In this document: one piece after another, positions 32,059 to 40,692 of the stretch | How the letters are laid out: every line of letters begins with the position of its first letter | Numbering within the stretch: position 1 is the stretch's first letter | DNA from: Phycisphaerales bacterium | Lineage (GTDB): Bacteria; Planctomycetota; Phycisphaerae; SM23-33 | Direction of reading: 5' to 3' | DNA length: 64,000 bases | NCBI GenBank assembly: GCA_018644725.1 | Contig: JABGPZ010000060.1 | Coordinates: 1 to 64,000, forward strand | The notes under the pieces: generated by a model | Told to the model about the DNA's origin: nothing | Databases searched by the model: none | The model's input: only the letters and a program-made list of their open reading frames with translations | Position numbers and translations under genes: made by a program

Positions 32059-33966
32059 ATGACTGACCAACCCGCACCCGCCACCGATCCACTCGCCGCA
32101 GAACGCGCGTACCTCGCCGACCTCGAAACCAAGCCGCTGCCCAGGCGCTGGGGTGGCTACCTCAAGCTTTCCGGCCCGGGCTTTTTGCAGAGCGCGATGA
32201 CCCTTGGCGGCGGCACGGCGTTTACGTCGCTGCTGTTGGCGACGTACGACTATCGCCTGCTGTGGGTCGCACCACTGGGGATGATTATGGGCGTGGTGAT
32301 GCTCTCGGCGCTGAGCTATCAAACGCTCTCGACGGGCGAACGTCCGTTCGAAGCCGTCCGCAAGCACGTCAGTCCCGCTTTGGCGTGGGCGTGGGTGCTC
32401 ACCTCGCTGGGCGCGACGGTGATCTGGCATTTCGCGCAATATGGCCTGCTCGCGGGCATGGGCAAAGACCTTCTCAAGGCATCCGGCGTGGCCATGCCCA
32501 AACAGGGAACCCCGGCCGATACGTGGCTGGTGCTTGGGATCGGGGCCGTCGTGTTGTGCATCGCGATCTGGATCGTTTTTCAATATTCCAAAGGTCACCG
32601 CGGCATCCGCATTTACGAAACCGTCGTCAAGTCGCTGGTCTGGATGATCGTCGCAATCCTTGCCGTCGTGGTCATTATGTTCGGCATCAAGGGCAAACTT
32701 GATGCGGGCCAGATTTTCTCAGGCTATATTCCGAACTTCCTGCCAGAAGACCCCAAGGGGATCGAAAAAGTCATCGGCGCACTCGGCGCATCGGTGGGCA
32801 TCAATATGACGTTCCTGTTCGGCTATTCCCAGCTCTCGCGCGGCTGGGGTCGCGAGCACCGAGGCCTGGCGCGATTCGACCTCGCGTTCGGGATGCTCGT
32901 GCCGTTTACCATTGCAACGTCGCTTCTGGTCATCGCGGCTGCGACCGCCTTCCAGGGCAAAGTCGCCCCCGGCGCCCAGGTTCGTCCAGATGAGTTGGGC
33001 GCTATGTTCGTTGAGGCGGGCATGCCCGCAGTCGCCACTCGGATCGTCTTTGACTTCGGCATCTGCGCGATGCTTCTCTCGTGCATCACGATGCACATGC
33101 TTTGCTGCGGGTTCTGCTGGTCCGAGGCGCTGAAGTTCAAGCCCGAAGGCTGGAAATATAAACTCGCCTGTCTCACGCCGTGTGTTGGCGTGTTCGGCGT
33201 GTTGCTCTGGAGTACGATGGGTGCCTATGTCGCGCCGTGGACGAGTGCGATTTGCTGGGTGATGCTTCCGATTGCCTACATCGCGTTCTTCCTTCTCAAC
33301 AACAAAAAGAAGTATCTCGGCGAGGACAAACCCAAAGGCCCCAAGGGTGCCATTTGGAATCTCGCCATGCTGCTGATCGTACTGTTCACGCTGGGATCGA
33401 CGGGCTATTTCTTCTACGCGAAGTATGGCATGCCCCAGTCGACGCGCATTGCGGCCGAGGTGAACATGGCCGAGTTCTATGCGGACCTGGCGCGCAAGGA
33501 TTTCGCGGAAGCGGAAAAAACAGGAGAAGGGCTTGTCGCCGCCAAGGCTAAGGCCGAATTGCTGACCCAAAAGAAAGCGCTTCTGGATGTGGTCCTTACC
33601 AAACAGAAGGCTCTCGAAGCTGCGAAGGATCCCGCCGTTGCCGCGATTCTGGCTAAGAGCGTAGACTCTGCCCGCGGGCAAGTCGACGTTTTTCTGAAGT
33701 TGGATGCAATGGGCAAATCGATCCAGGCGAAGGAAACGGCCCTCGCTGGAGCAAAAGAGAAAACGAAACTCCAAGGCGAGCTGGACGACTTGCTGGCCCA
33801 AAAGAAACGTCTCGACATGAGGAGTGCACTTCTGAAAACGATTTGCACCACGCTGGAAACGCTGGAGGCGACTCCGGATGACGTGGTCGCGAATAAGGTT
33901 CTTGGAAATTATGAAGAGCAGCTGAAAACAATGGACGAGGCGAAAGCAAAGGCGTTGAACAAATGA
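32059..33966 (+). CDS. Nramp-related membrane transporter with C-terminal coiled-coil extension
   Basis: 635 residues. About 11 membrane helices fill residues 30-470. The first segment (LKLSGPGFLQSAMTLGGGTA) aligns with the start of Nramp transporters, but the metal-binding DPGN is not present: TLGGGT stands in its place, and no MPH motif is seen in the TM6-like region (GASVGINMTFLFGYSQLSRG). Substrate is therefore doubtful; metal ions, sugars or another solute are possible. After the last helix, about 160 residues form a charged coiled coil (AKAELLTQKKALLDVVLTKQ and onward), not part of usual Nramp proteins. The stop codon overlaps the next start as ATGA, so it is coupled with the isomerase, which supports a role in the same sugar pathway. 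Confidence 0.75.
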   Translation: MTDQPAPATDPLAAERAYLADLETKPLPRRWGGYLKLSGPGFLQSAMTLGGGTAFTSLLLATYDYRLLWVAPLGMIMGVVMLSALSYQTLSTGERPFEAVRKHVSPALAWAWVLTSLGATVIWHFAQYGLLAGMGKDLLKASGVAMPKQGTPADTWLVLGIGAVVLCIAIWIVFQYSKGHRGIRIYETVVKSLVWMIVAILAVVVIMFGIKGKLDAGQIFSGYIPNFLPEDPKGIEKVIGALGASVGINMTFLFGYSQLSRGWGREHRGLARFDLAFGMLVPFTIATSLLVIAAATAFQGKVAPGAQVRPDELGAMFVEAGMPAVATRIVFDFGICAMLLSCITMHMLCCGFCWSEALKFKPEGWKYKLACLTPCVGVFGVLLWSTMGAYVAPWTSAICWVMLPIAYIAFFLLNNKKKYLGEDKPKGPKGAIWNLAMLLIVLFTLGSTGYFFYAKYGMPQSTRIAAEVNMAEFYADLARKDFAEAEKTGEGLVAAKAKAELLTQKKALLDVVLTKQKALEAAKDPAVAAILAKSVDSARGQVDVFLKLDAMGKSIQAKETALAGAKEKTKLQGELDDLLAQKKRLDMRSALLKTICTTLETLEATPDDVVANKVLGNYEEQLKTMDEAKAKALNK

Positions 33967-34841
33967 CGCCGGATGGAATCTACTATACCGGCTTTGCCGA
34001 CGAAGCCGCCAAGGGCATCGACGGGCAGATTGCTGCGACCACCGCCCTCGGCTGGTCGAACATCGAGGCGCGCGCGATCGATGGCGTCAATCTTACCGAC
34101 ATTTCTGATTTGCAATTCGACCTTGTCGCGCAGAAGCTCTCTGATGCGGGCGTTACGGTCAACTGCTTTGGCTCGGCGATTTCCAACTGGGCCAAGGACG
34201 TTCTCGACCCCGCCGACACCAGCTTCGAGGAAACCGACCGCGCCATCACGCGCATGCAGACCCTCGGGGCCAAGCTGATCCGCATCATGAGCTACAAGGT
34301 GTACGAGGACCGCGAGCCGGGCGACCAAGACAAGGCCGCACGGTTCGAGACGCTTCGCCGCATCGTCGACCGCTTCCTCGACGCGGGGCTCCAGCCCGTC
34401 CACGAAAACTGTATGAACTTTGGCGGCATGGGCTGGGAATACACGCAGGAATTGCTCGACAATGTCCCCGGCCTGAAGCTGGTCTACGATACGGGCAATC
34501 CGGTGTTCCTCGCCGATCGTGCCCAGCCGCGGCCTTATCCGCGCCAGAATCCGTGGGAGTTCTATTCCCACGTTCGCGACCACATCGCCTACATCCACAT
34601 CAAGGATTGCGTGTACCGCAGTGACGACGATGTGACCTATACGTTCCCCGGCGAGGGTGACGCCGACGTGAAGCGCATTCTGGCCGACCTCCTCGGGCGC
34701 GGGTATCAAGGTGGTATCAGTATCGAGCCGCATATGGCCGTCGTATTCCACGATGCCGCGCAGTCGTCCGACGAACAGGTCCGCTTCAACAATTACGTCG
34801 AGTATGGCCGTCGGCTGGAATCTCTCGTGGCCTCGTTGTAG
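33963..34841 (+). CDS. Sugar phosphate isomerase/epimerase-like TIM barrel
   Basis: 292 residues of the xylose-isomerase-like TIM-barrel family (AP endonuclease 2 fold). Likely metal ligands: Glu in PVHENCMN, Asp in VYDTGNP, His/Asp in YIHIKDC, and Glu in SIEPHMAV. No signal peptide, so cytoplasmic. Such proteins isomerise, epimerise or hydrate ketosugar intermediates, matching the oxidoreductases and DUF1080 protein upstream. Coupled to the Nramp-related gene by a 4-base overlap. It is the last gene of the operon; no strong terminator follows before the next gene. Confidence 0.88.
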   Translation: MTPDGIYYTGFADEAAKGIDGQIAATTALGWSNIEARAIDGVNLTDISDLQFDLVAQKLSDAGVTVNCFGSAISNWAKDVLDPADTSFEETDRAITRMQTLGAKLIRIMSYKVYEDREPGDQDKAARFETLRRIVDRFLDAGLQPVHENCMNFGGMGWEYTQELLDNVPGLKLVYDTGNPVFLADRAQPRPYPRQNPWEFYSHVRDHIAYIHIKDCVYRSDDDVTYTFPGEGDADVKRILADLLGRGYQGGISIEPHMAVVFHDAAQSSDEQVRFNNYVEYGRRLESLVASL

Positions 34842-34939
34842 CAAAACTGTGTAAAAAGCAGTGCTTCGGCCTTGTCAGAGAGATTGGGGCGTGGTAAAAT
34901 TTCCTGTTCATTGGCCTCATGCAACTAAAGGAGATCGGC

Positions 34940-35413
34940 ATGTCTGAACGTCTCAAAGAAATCTTTCGTTTTCGCGAAGATGCATCCACCAAAGAGTACG
35001 CCATTGCGGGCGGCGCGGGGGTGGTGATTCTGGTCGCGCTTTATTTCATCTTCTTTTCTGGCTCCAGCACCCCGACGGTCCCCGCGGGATACGCGACCAG
35101 AGACATTCCTTTTTGGTGCACCAAGGCCAATAAAGAGTTCACGATTCCCTACAACGAGTTGGAGGAAGCGGGACCGCAGGACTTTGATGCAGTCGTCCTG
35201 CCGAACCATATCAGGCGCTACCCCTCCTCGTTGAACAATGGCAAAAAGACGGGTGTCAGGATGATTTCCTGTCTCTCGTGCAAAAAGTGGTTCTGCCCGG
35301 ATTGGTGGAAGCGCGATTGGTCCGAGGCGGATACCGAGATTGAAAAGCCGCTGGTTTGTCCGCATTGTGGTACGGATCGGGACAAATATTTAGACAAGAT
35401 GATGAGACGATAA
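34940..35413 (+). CDS. Single-pass membrane protein with zinc-ribbon-like cysteines
   Basis: 157 residues. A charged N-terminus (SERLKEIFRFREDAST) is followed by one membrane helix (IAGGAGVVILVALYFIFF). The soluble part has cysteines in FWCTKANKEF and ISCLSCKKWFCPDWW, then VCPHCG near the C-terminus: two CXXC pairs that could bind zinc. No family is recognised. A strong AAAGGAG site and a following terminator make it a probable single-gene unit 98 bases after the carbohydrate operon. Confidence 0.75.
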   Translation: MSERLKEIFRFREDASTKEYAIAGGAGVVILVALYFIFFSGSSTPTVPAGYATRDIPFWCTKANKEFTIPYNELEEAGPQDFDAVVLPNHIRRYPSSLNNGKKTGVRMISCLSCKKWFCPDWWKRDWSEADTEIEKPLVCPHCGTDRDKYLDKMMRR

Positions 35414-35438
35414 TCTGCGTAACAAAGCGACTCACACG

Positions 35439-35464
35439 ACCCCGCCCATCGGCGGGGTTTTTTT
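35439..35464 (+). terminator. Rho-independent terminator
   Basis: Stem CCCCGCC / GGCGGGG, loop CATC, followed by eight T. It lies 25 bases after the zinc-ribbon gene. Confidence 0.92.
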
Positions 35465-35533
35465 GTGCCTGGGGGGATGGCGCGCGCGTGATTTTGGGTG
35501 CATTTTTTGGCTCAGGTCGGTACACTATGGGCC

Positions 35534-36235
35534 ATGTCACTTGTGAAAATTGACAATCTGTGGAAAATCTACCCGCTTTTGGCGGGGGACGTAGTCGCTC
35601 TCGGCGGAGTGTCGCTGGAGATCAAGGCCGGGGACTATGTCTCCATCATGGGCCAATCTGGCAGCGGCAAAAGTACGATGCTGAACCTGCTGGGCTGCCT
35701 CGACAAGCCCTCCCGCGGGCAATATTGGCTGGGCGATGCCGACGTCGCGACATTGACTGACGAGCAGCTTAGCGTGGTTCGCAATGAGCGGATCGGGTTT
35801 GTCTTTCAGAGCTTCAATCTCATTCCCTGGTTGACGATCGAGGAGAACGTGGAAGTGCCCCTGTTCTATCAAGGCATTGCTCCCGCCGCCCGCCGCGCCA
35901 AGTCGATGGAGATGTTGTCGCTCGTCGGCCTCGGAGATCGCGTCGGCCACAAACCCAACGAACTCTCGGGCGGCCAGCGTCAACGCGCCGCCATCGCCCG
36001 GGCGCTGGTGAACGACCCGCTGATTATTCTCGCCGACGAGCCAACGGGGAATCTCGACAGCGCGACGACGTTGGAGATCCTCGACCTGTTTGACGAGCTC
36101 AACCAAAATGGCTGTACGATCATCATGGTTACCCACGAGGCCGACGTGGCCGAGCGCACCCGCCGCGTGATTGTTCTCCGCGACGGCGAGTTGGAATCGG
36201 ACCGCACGCAGGCCCCCCAAGGGGGTAAGCGATGA
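35534..36235 (+). CDS. ABC transporter ATP-binding protein, MacB/LolD type
   Basis: 233 residues. Walker A GQSGSGKST, Q-loop FVFQSFNLIPW, signature LSGGQRQR, Walker B IILADEPTGNLD and H-loop THEAD are all intact. The LolD/MacB-like insert and the LDSATT element fit the mechanotransmission subfamily. It pairs with the permease gene, whose start overlaps its stop as ATGA. The ATG at 35534 has no Shine-Dalgarno sequence; a TACACT box ends seven bases before it, so a leaderless transcript is possible. No membrane-fusion protein gene is adjacent. Confidence 0.93.
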   Translation: MSLVKIDNLWKIYPLLAGDVVALGGVSLEIKAGDYVSIMGQSGSGKSTMLNLLGCLDKPSRGQYWLGDADVATLTDEQLSVVRNERIGFVFQSFNLIPWLTIEENVEVPLFYQGIAPAARRAKSMEMLSLVGLGDRVGHKPNELSGGQRQRAAIARALVNDPLIILADEPTGNLDSATTLEILDLFDELNQNGCTIIMVTHEADVAERTRRVIVLRDGELESDRTQAPQGGKR

Positions 36236-37512
36236 GCCTCTCACTGTTTAAATTTCGCGACATGGTCATCCTCGGCCTCCACGGTGTGGTGGTTCACAAG
36301 GTGCGCAGCGTTTTGACGATCCTGGGGATTTTGTTCGGCGTGTGGAGTGTGATCGCGATGCTGGCGATCAATGCAGGCCTGAGCGTGCAGAGCCAAAAAG
36401 CGCTCCGGCGGCTGGGCTCGACGAACATCATCATTAATTCGATCAAGCCCGAAACCGACGCGGCGAATTCTGGCGCGTACAACGGTGCGCTGGTCTATGG
36501 TCTGACTCTTCGGGATGTCGAGCGTCTCGGGACCAATACGCCCGGCGTGGTCGAAAGTGCCATCCTTCACAAGACCCAGAAAACCGCCTGTGCCGGCGAG
36601 CACATTCGGGCGGTAGGGGTGCTCGGCATCGAACCGAACTACCTGGCCGTCGCCAATGGAGAAGTGTCCCGCGGGCGATTCATCAGCGATCTGGACATCC
36701 TCCTCTGCCGCAATGTCTGCGTGATTCCCCAGTCGTTTGCCAATCGGATGTTCCCCGCAGACGATGCGCTCGGCAAGGATCTCCACCTGCTCGATTCCGA
36801 CGGCAAGCCGTTTCACATCGTGGGGATTATGGAGACGTTGCCCGCCGCACTGGAAAGCCAACTCGGCGAGTCGGGCGACGCGGTCCTCGTGCCGCTGTCG
36901 ACCTCGCGCGCGGAATTTGGTTCGATGACAATCCGCTATTCCCAGGGATCGCGCAGTGTCGAACAAGTCGATATTTCCCAGTGCATCCTGCGGATGGAGA
37001 ACGAATCGGCGGTGATTCGCGGGGCCGGGGTCGTGCGAAATCTTCTCCAGCGCGATCATCCCCAGGGCGATTACGCGCTGAAGGTCCCCGTCGAAGAAAT
37101 CAAATTGATGAAGGCGGACATGCGCCGTTGGAACGTGATGTTCTTTCTGATCGCGAGCATTTCGCTGCTGGTCGGCGGCATCGGGATTATGAATATCATG
37201 CTCGCCAGCGTCACCGAGCGGACACGCGAAATTGGTGTGCGCCGGGCTTTGGGCGCGAAAAAACAGGACATCGTCACGCAGTTCCTCGTCGAGGCTGTGA
37301 CGCTGACGACGCTGGGCGGGCTGCTCGGGATCGGCATTGGGACGTTCGTGCCGTGGATCCTCCAGCAGATTCTCGCGATTGAAACGCTGATTACGCCGAT
37401 GACGCTGATCGTGCCGTTCGTGATGGCGGTCGTGGTGGGGCTGCTGAGCGGATTTTACCCGGCGCTGCGTGCAGCGAAACTCGATCCGATCGACGCACTC
37501 CGTCACGAATAA
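36232..37512 (+). CDS. ABC transporter permease, MacB/FtsX family
   Basis: 426 residues with the MacB plan: N-terminal helix in SVLTILGILFGVWSVIAMLA, a periplasmic MacB-PCD domain (about 45-290), then three helices, starting MFFLIASISLLVGGIGIMNI, with the family motif ASVTERTREIGVRRALGA and a C-terminal FYPALRAAKLDPIDALRHE. It works with the overlapping ATPase to drive export or envelope lipid/lipoprotein transfer. No outer-membrane partner is encoded nearby. Cargo is unknown. Confidence 0.93.
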   Translation: MSLSLFKFRDMVILGLHGVVVHKVRSVLTILGILFGVWSVIAMLAINAGLSVQSQKALRRLGSTNIIINSIKPETDAANSGAYNGALVYGLTLRDVERLGTNTPGVVESAILHKTQKTACAGEHIRAVGVLGIEPNYLAVANGEVSRGRFISDLDILLCRNVCVIPQSFANRMFPADDALGKDLHLLDSDGKPFHIVGIMETLPAALESQLGESGDAVLVPLSTSRAEFGSMTIRYSQGSRSVEQVDISQCILRMENESAVIRGAGVVRNLLQRDHPQGDYALKVPVEEIKLMKADMRRWNVMFFLIASISLLVGGIGIMNIMLASVTERTREIGVRRALGAKKQDIVTQFLVEAVTLTTLGGLLGIGIGTFVPWILQQILAIETLITPMTLIVPFVMAVVVGLLSGFYPALRAAKLDPIDALRHE

Positions 37513-37570
37513 TACAATCGCTGGTCTGCGCCCACGTTGAACAGAAGACACGCCTTGTTAGGAGACCGGA

Positions 37571-39076
37571 ATGGACAAGCAGACTGTGAACCTTGGCAAG
37601 CTCTCGCGGCGGCGCCTGTTGCAAAGTGCGGGGTTGGCGGCGATTTGGCCAGCAGCATCCCGCCTTGTGGCTGCGGGAAAACCCGCCAAGCCGAACATCA
37701 TTCTCGTAATTGGCGACGACATGACCTGGCACGATTGCGAGCCCTACGGCAGTACAATCGTCAAAACCCCGAACATGGCGCGTCTCGCAAGCGAAGGCAT
37801 ACGGCTGGATAATATGTTCACGTCGACGGCGATGTGTGCACCGACGCGTCAGCAATTGTATACGGGTCTGTTCCCCGTTCGCAACGGTGCGTACCCAAAC
37901 CACAGCCAAATCCGCTCGGGCATCAAAACCCTGCCGGTCTACCTCAAGGCGCTCGGCTATCGTGTCGGCCTCGTCGGCAAAAGGCACTTTGGCCCGGCCG
38001 CGCAGTATCCGTATGAAAATCTCGGCATCTTGCCCAAGACGGCCAAGGCTGTCGCGGACCTCACGAAGACCAAGGCCTTTGTCAATCGCGATGCGAGTCA
38101 GCCGTTCTGCCTGGTGGTGTGTCCCTCTGACGCACATGGCCCGTGGACGCGTGGCGATGCCTCGAAGTATCCGCCAGCGAAAATCACGCCGCCGCCATAT
38201 CTGCCAGACACCCCCGAGACTCGCACTGCGCTTTCGCACTACTATGCCGAAGTCACGTCGCTGGACGATTTGCTCGGCGAGGTTCTTGCGATGGCCGACG
38301 CGCCGAAACGCAAGGCCAATACCATCGTCATGTTCACCAGCGAGCAGGGATCGAGTATGCCGTTTGGCGGCAAGTGGAGCTGCCATGATACGGGTCTGAA
38401 AACGGCGTTCCTGGTCCGCTGGCCGGGGATGGTCAAGCCCGGTTCGTCATCGGATGCGCTTTGCCAATATGTCGACGTGCTCCCGACAATGATCGAAGCG
38501 GCTGGCGGAAAACCCGAGGCGCTCAAAGCTGGGCGGCCTGATGCGAATGGCAAGACAGGGTTTGACGGCGAGAGCCTCGTCGGCGTGTTGACGGGCAAAG
38601 CCGAATCACACCGAAAGCATGTCTACGGCGTACACACCACGCGCGGGATTATCAACGGCAACGAGGCGTGGCCGATTCGCTCTGTCAGCGATGGCCGCTA
38701 TAAGCTGATCTTGAATCTGAATTCGGGCACGCCATTCAGCAATGTGATTTCCGCACCGAGAAAAGGGACCAAGGCGAGTACGCACCGGCATGAGCCCGAT
38801 GCTCTGCAATCGTGGGCGAAGGCCGGCGGCGAGGCCGCCAAGCGTGCGGCGTTCTACACGACTCGTCCCGCCGTCGAACTCTATGACCTGAAGGCCGATC
38901 CGTGGGAACTGAAAAACCGCGCGAAGGACGAAACACTGTCTGCCATCCGCAAGCGCCTCGAAGCGCAGCTTGCGACATGGATGGTCTCTCAGGGCGACCA
39001 AGGCATGAAGACCGAGAAGGCCGCCCGCCGCCGTCACGGTAAGAGTCCTGCGAAACCCGCGAAGGGCAAGAAGTAG
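37571..39076 (+). CDS. Tat-exported sulfatase
   Basis: 501 residues, formylglycine-dependent alkaline-phosphatase fold. Tat signal SRRRLLQSAGLAA; first metal site IGDDMTWHD; modification motif CAPTR with Cys89 as the formylglycine precursor; VGKRHFGP where most sulfatases have GKWHxG; and SEQGSSMPFGG where SDHG is usual. It would remove sulfate esters from a polysaccharide or similar substrate in the periplasm. The C-terminus is a Lys/Ala/Pro tail (GKSPAKPAKGKK). The altered HGxxxG and SDHG regions place it near the heparan-sulfatase-like side of the family. Convergent with the three minus-strand sulfatases. Confidence 0.92.
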   Translation: MDKQTVNLGKLSRRRLLQSAGLAAIWPAASRLVAAGKPAKPNIILVIGDDMTWHDCEPYGSTIVKTPNMARLASEGIRLDNMFTSTAMCAPTRQQLYTGLFPVRNGAYPNHSQIRSGIKTLPVYLKALGYRVGLVGKRHFGPAAQYPYENLGILPKTAKAVADLTKTKAFVNRDASQPFCLVVCPSDAHGPWTRGDASKYPPAKITPPPYLPDTPETRTALSHYYAEVTSLDDLLGEVLAMADAPKRKANTIVMFTSEQGSSMPFGGKWSCHDTGLKTAFLVRWPGMVKPGSSSDALCQYVDVLPTMIEAAGGKPEALKAGRPDANGKTGFDGESLVGVLTGKAESHRKHVYGVHTTRGIINGNEAWPIRSVSDGRYKLILNLNSGTPFSNVISAPRKGTKASTHRHEPDALQSWAKAGGEAAKRAAFYTTRPAVELYDLKADPWELKNRAKDETLSAIRKRLEAQLATWMVSQGDQGMKTEKAARRRHGKSPAKPAKGKK

Positions 39077-39103
39077 CATTTCGCGCCCCATTCTTTCTGA
39101 CAT

Positions 39104-39139
39104 AAAAACAACCCCGCCAGATGACGGGGTTGTTTTTTT
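39104..39139. terminator. Bidirectional terminator between convergent sulfatase genes
   Basis: Stem CAACCCCG (39109-39116) / CGGGGTTG (39125-39132), loop of eight bases, A-tract on the left and T-tract on the right. Confidence 0.92.
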
Positions 39140-39159
39140 GTCGGTAGAACGCCGAGATA

Positions 39160-40692
39160 TTATTTCTTGGCGGGTTTCTTGGGTGACTTCTTGGGTGATT
39201 TCTTTTCGCGCTTGGGAGGCCGAACCGCGGGGATTTTGCCATTGAACTTCGCGCGGATTTTGCGGAGGGTGGCCGAGAGTTGTTTGACGGTCTCGGCGTG
39301 TTTGGGATCTTTGGCGAGGTTGGTGAATTCGCCGGGGTCGGCCTTCACATCATACAGCTCGGTGCCCTTTTTCCCGTCGTACCAGAGATTGAGGTGCCAG
39401 TTGTCCGTCCGGAGCGATTCCCCCGCGCCGCGTTGGGTTACGGTGTAGGCGGGTTTGTCGTTCCAGGCCTTGGATGCGGGGTCGTCAAGAAGCGCAGTCA
39501 TCGATTGGCCAGGGAGTATCTCGGGCGGCGTGAATCCGCACAATTCGACGAGCGTCGGATAGATGTCCGTGTGCTCGACGATGCGGTCGCACTGCTTGCC
39601 CGCGGCCTTCATGCCGGGCGCGGAAATAATCAGCGGCGTACGGATTACATCTTCCCAGAGACTCTGTTTTTGCCAGCAGTCGTGCTCGCCGAGGTTCCAG
39701 CCGTGGTCGGACATGAACAGGACGATGGTGTTGTCTTCGAGGCCGTTTTCTTTGAGCCCGTCGAGCAGGCGGCCGACCTGGGCATCCATGAAGCTCACGG
39801 AGGCGTAGTAGGCGCTGAGGGATTTTTTCTGCTGTTCTACGCTCATGCCGTAGCGCGGGAAGTTTTTCATTGCCAGTGCGTGCGGGGGCACGTCCTTCAG
39901 GTCGTCCTTGACGGCCTTGGCGAGGATCATGCTTTTGGAGGGGAACGGCTCGAAGAATCGCTTGGGCGCGACGAGCGGCACGTGCGGCCGAACCAGCCCC
40001 ACGCCGAGGAAGAACGGTTTGTCTTTGCCGAGTTTCGGCATCATTTCAAGCGCGAGGTCGGTGGCCATCACGTCGGCGTGAAGGTTGTCCGGGCCATCGG
40101 CTTCGACGCGGACGAAGTCGCACCCTTGATGCGTCATGTTAGGCGAGCAATCTTCTTTTTTGCCGGGGGTGTTCTGCTCTTTGGCCTTGACGTTGATCGC
40201 GACATCCCAAGATTTTTTATCATCGGCTCTGGCGGTGCCGTCAATGATTTCGCCGGGGATGCCCATGTGATAAATCTTGCTCACGCGGGCAGCATGATAG
40301 CCATTGGCCTTGAGGAACTGCGGCAGCGTGACGAGGTTTTTGACCCTGGCGCGGAGTTTGTCGCCGTGCGGGCCGTTGTGGTAGTTGCCCATCACGCCTG
40401 TGGTCCACGGGGACAGGCCAGACATGATCGCCGCGCGCGCCGGGCCGCAGACCGGGTTCATCGTGTAGGCGCGATTGAACTGCATGCCTTGCTTGGCGAG
40501 GCGGTCGAGGTGGGGCGTTTTGCATTGGCGCCGGCCATAGCCGCTCAGCGCACAGGTCAGGTCATCGGAAATGATGAACAGGACGTTCGGCCGCTTGGCG
40601 GGTTTGGTTTCCGCCAGCAAGCGGGTGGGGCTCGTCAGTGAGATCGCTACGCCACCGAGGGCGGCTGCGGAGAGGAATTTGCGTCGGTTCAT
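39160..40692 (-). CDS. Tat-exported sulfatase, iduronate-2-sulfatase-like
   Basis: 510 residues. Short Tat-type signal (NRRKFLSAAALGGVA), metal site FIISDDLTCALSGYG, modification motif CGPAR with Cys82, and MSDHGWNLGEHDCWQKQSLW, typical of iduronate/choline-type sulfatases. VGLVRPHVPLVAPKRF also supports this branch. It has a Lys/Pro tail of SPKK repeats at the C-terminus. Its ATG overlaps the stop of the preceding sulfatase, so the three minus-strand sulfatases are translationally coupled; this is the last. Confidence 0.93.
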   Translation of the reverse strand: MNRRKFLSAAALGGVAISLTSPTRLLAETKPAKRPNVLFIISDDLTCALSGYGRRQCKTPHLDRLAKQGMQFNRAYTMNPVCGPARAAIMSGLSPWTTGVMGNYHNGPHGDKLRARVKNLVTLPQFLKANGYHAARVSKIYHMGIPGEIIDGTARADDKKSWDVAINVKAKEQNTPGKKEDCSPNMTHQGCDFVRVEADGPDNLHADVMATDLALEMMPKLGKDKPFFLGVGLVRPHVPLVAPKRFFEPFPSKSMILAKAVKDDLKDVPPHALAMKNFPRYGMSVEQQKKSLSAYYASVSFMDAQVGRLLDGLKENGLEDNTIVLFMSDHGWNLGEHDCWQKQSLWEDVIRTPLIISAPGMKAAGKQCDRIVEHTDIYPTLVELCGFTPPEILPGQSMTALLDDPASKAWNDKPAYTVTQRGAGESLRTDNWHLNLWYDGKKGTELYDVKADPGEFTNLAKDPKHAETVKQLSATLRKIRAKFNGKIPAVRPPKREKKSPKKSPKKPAKK

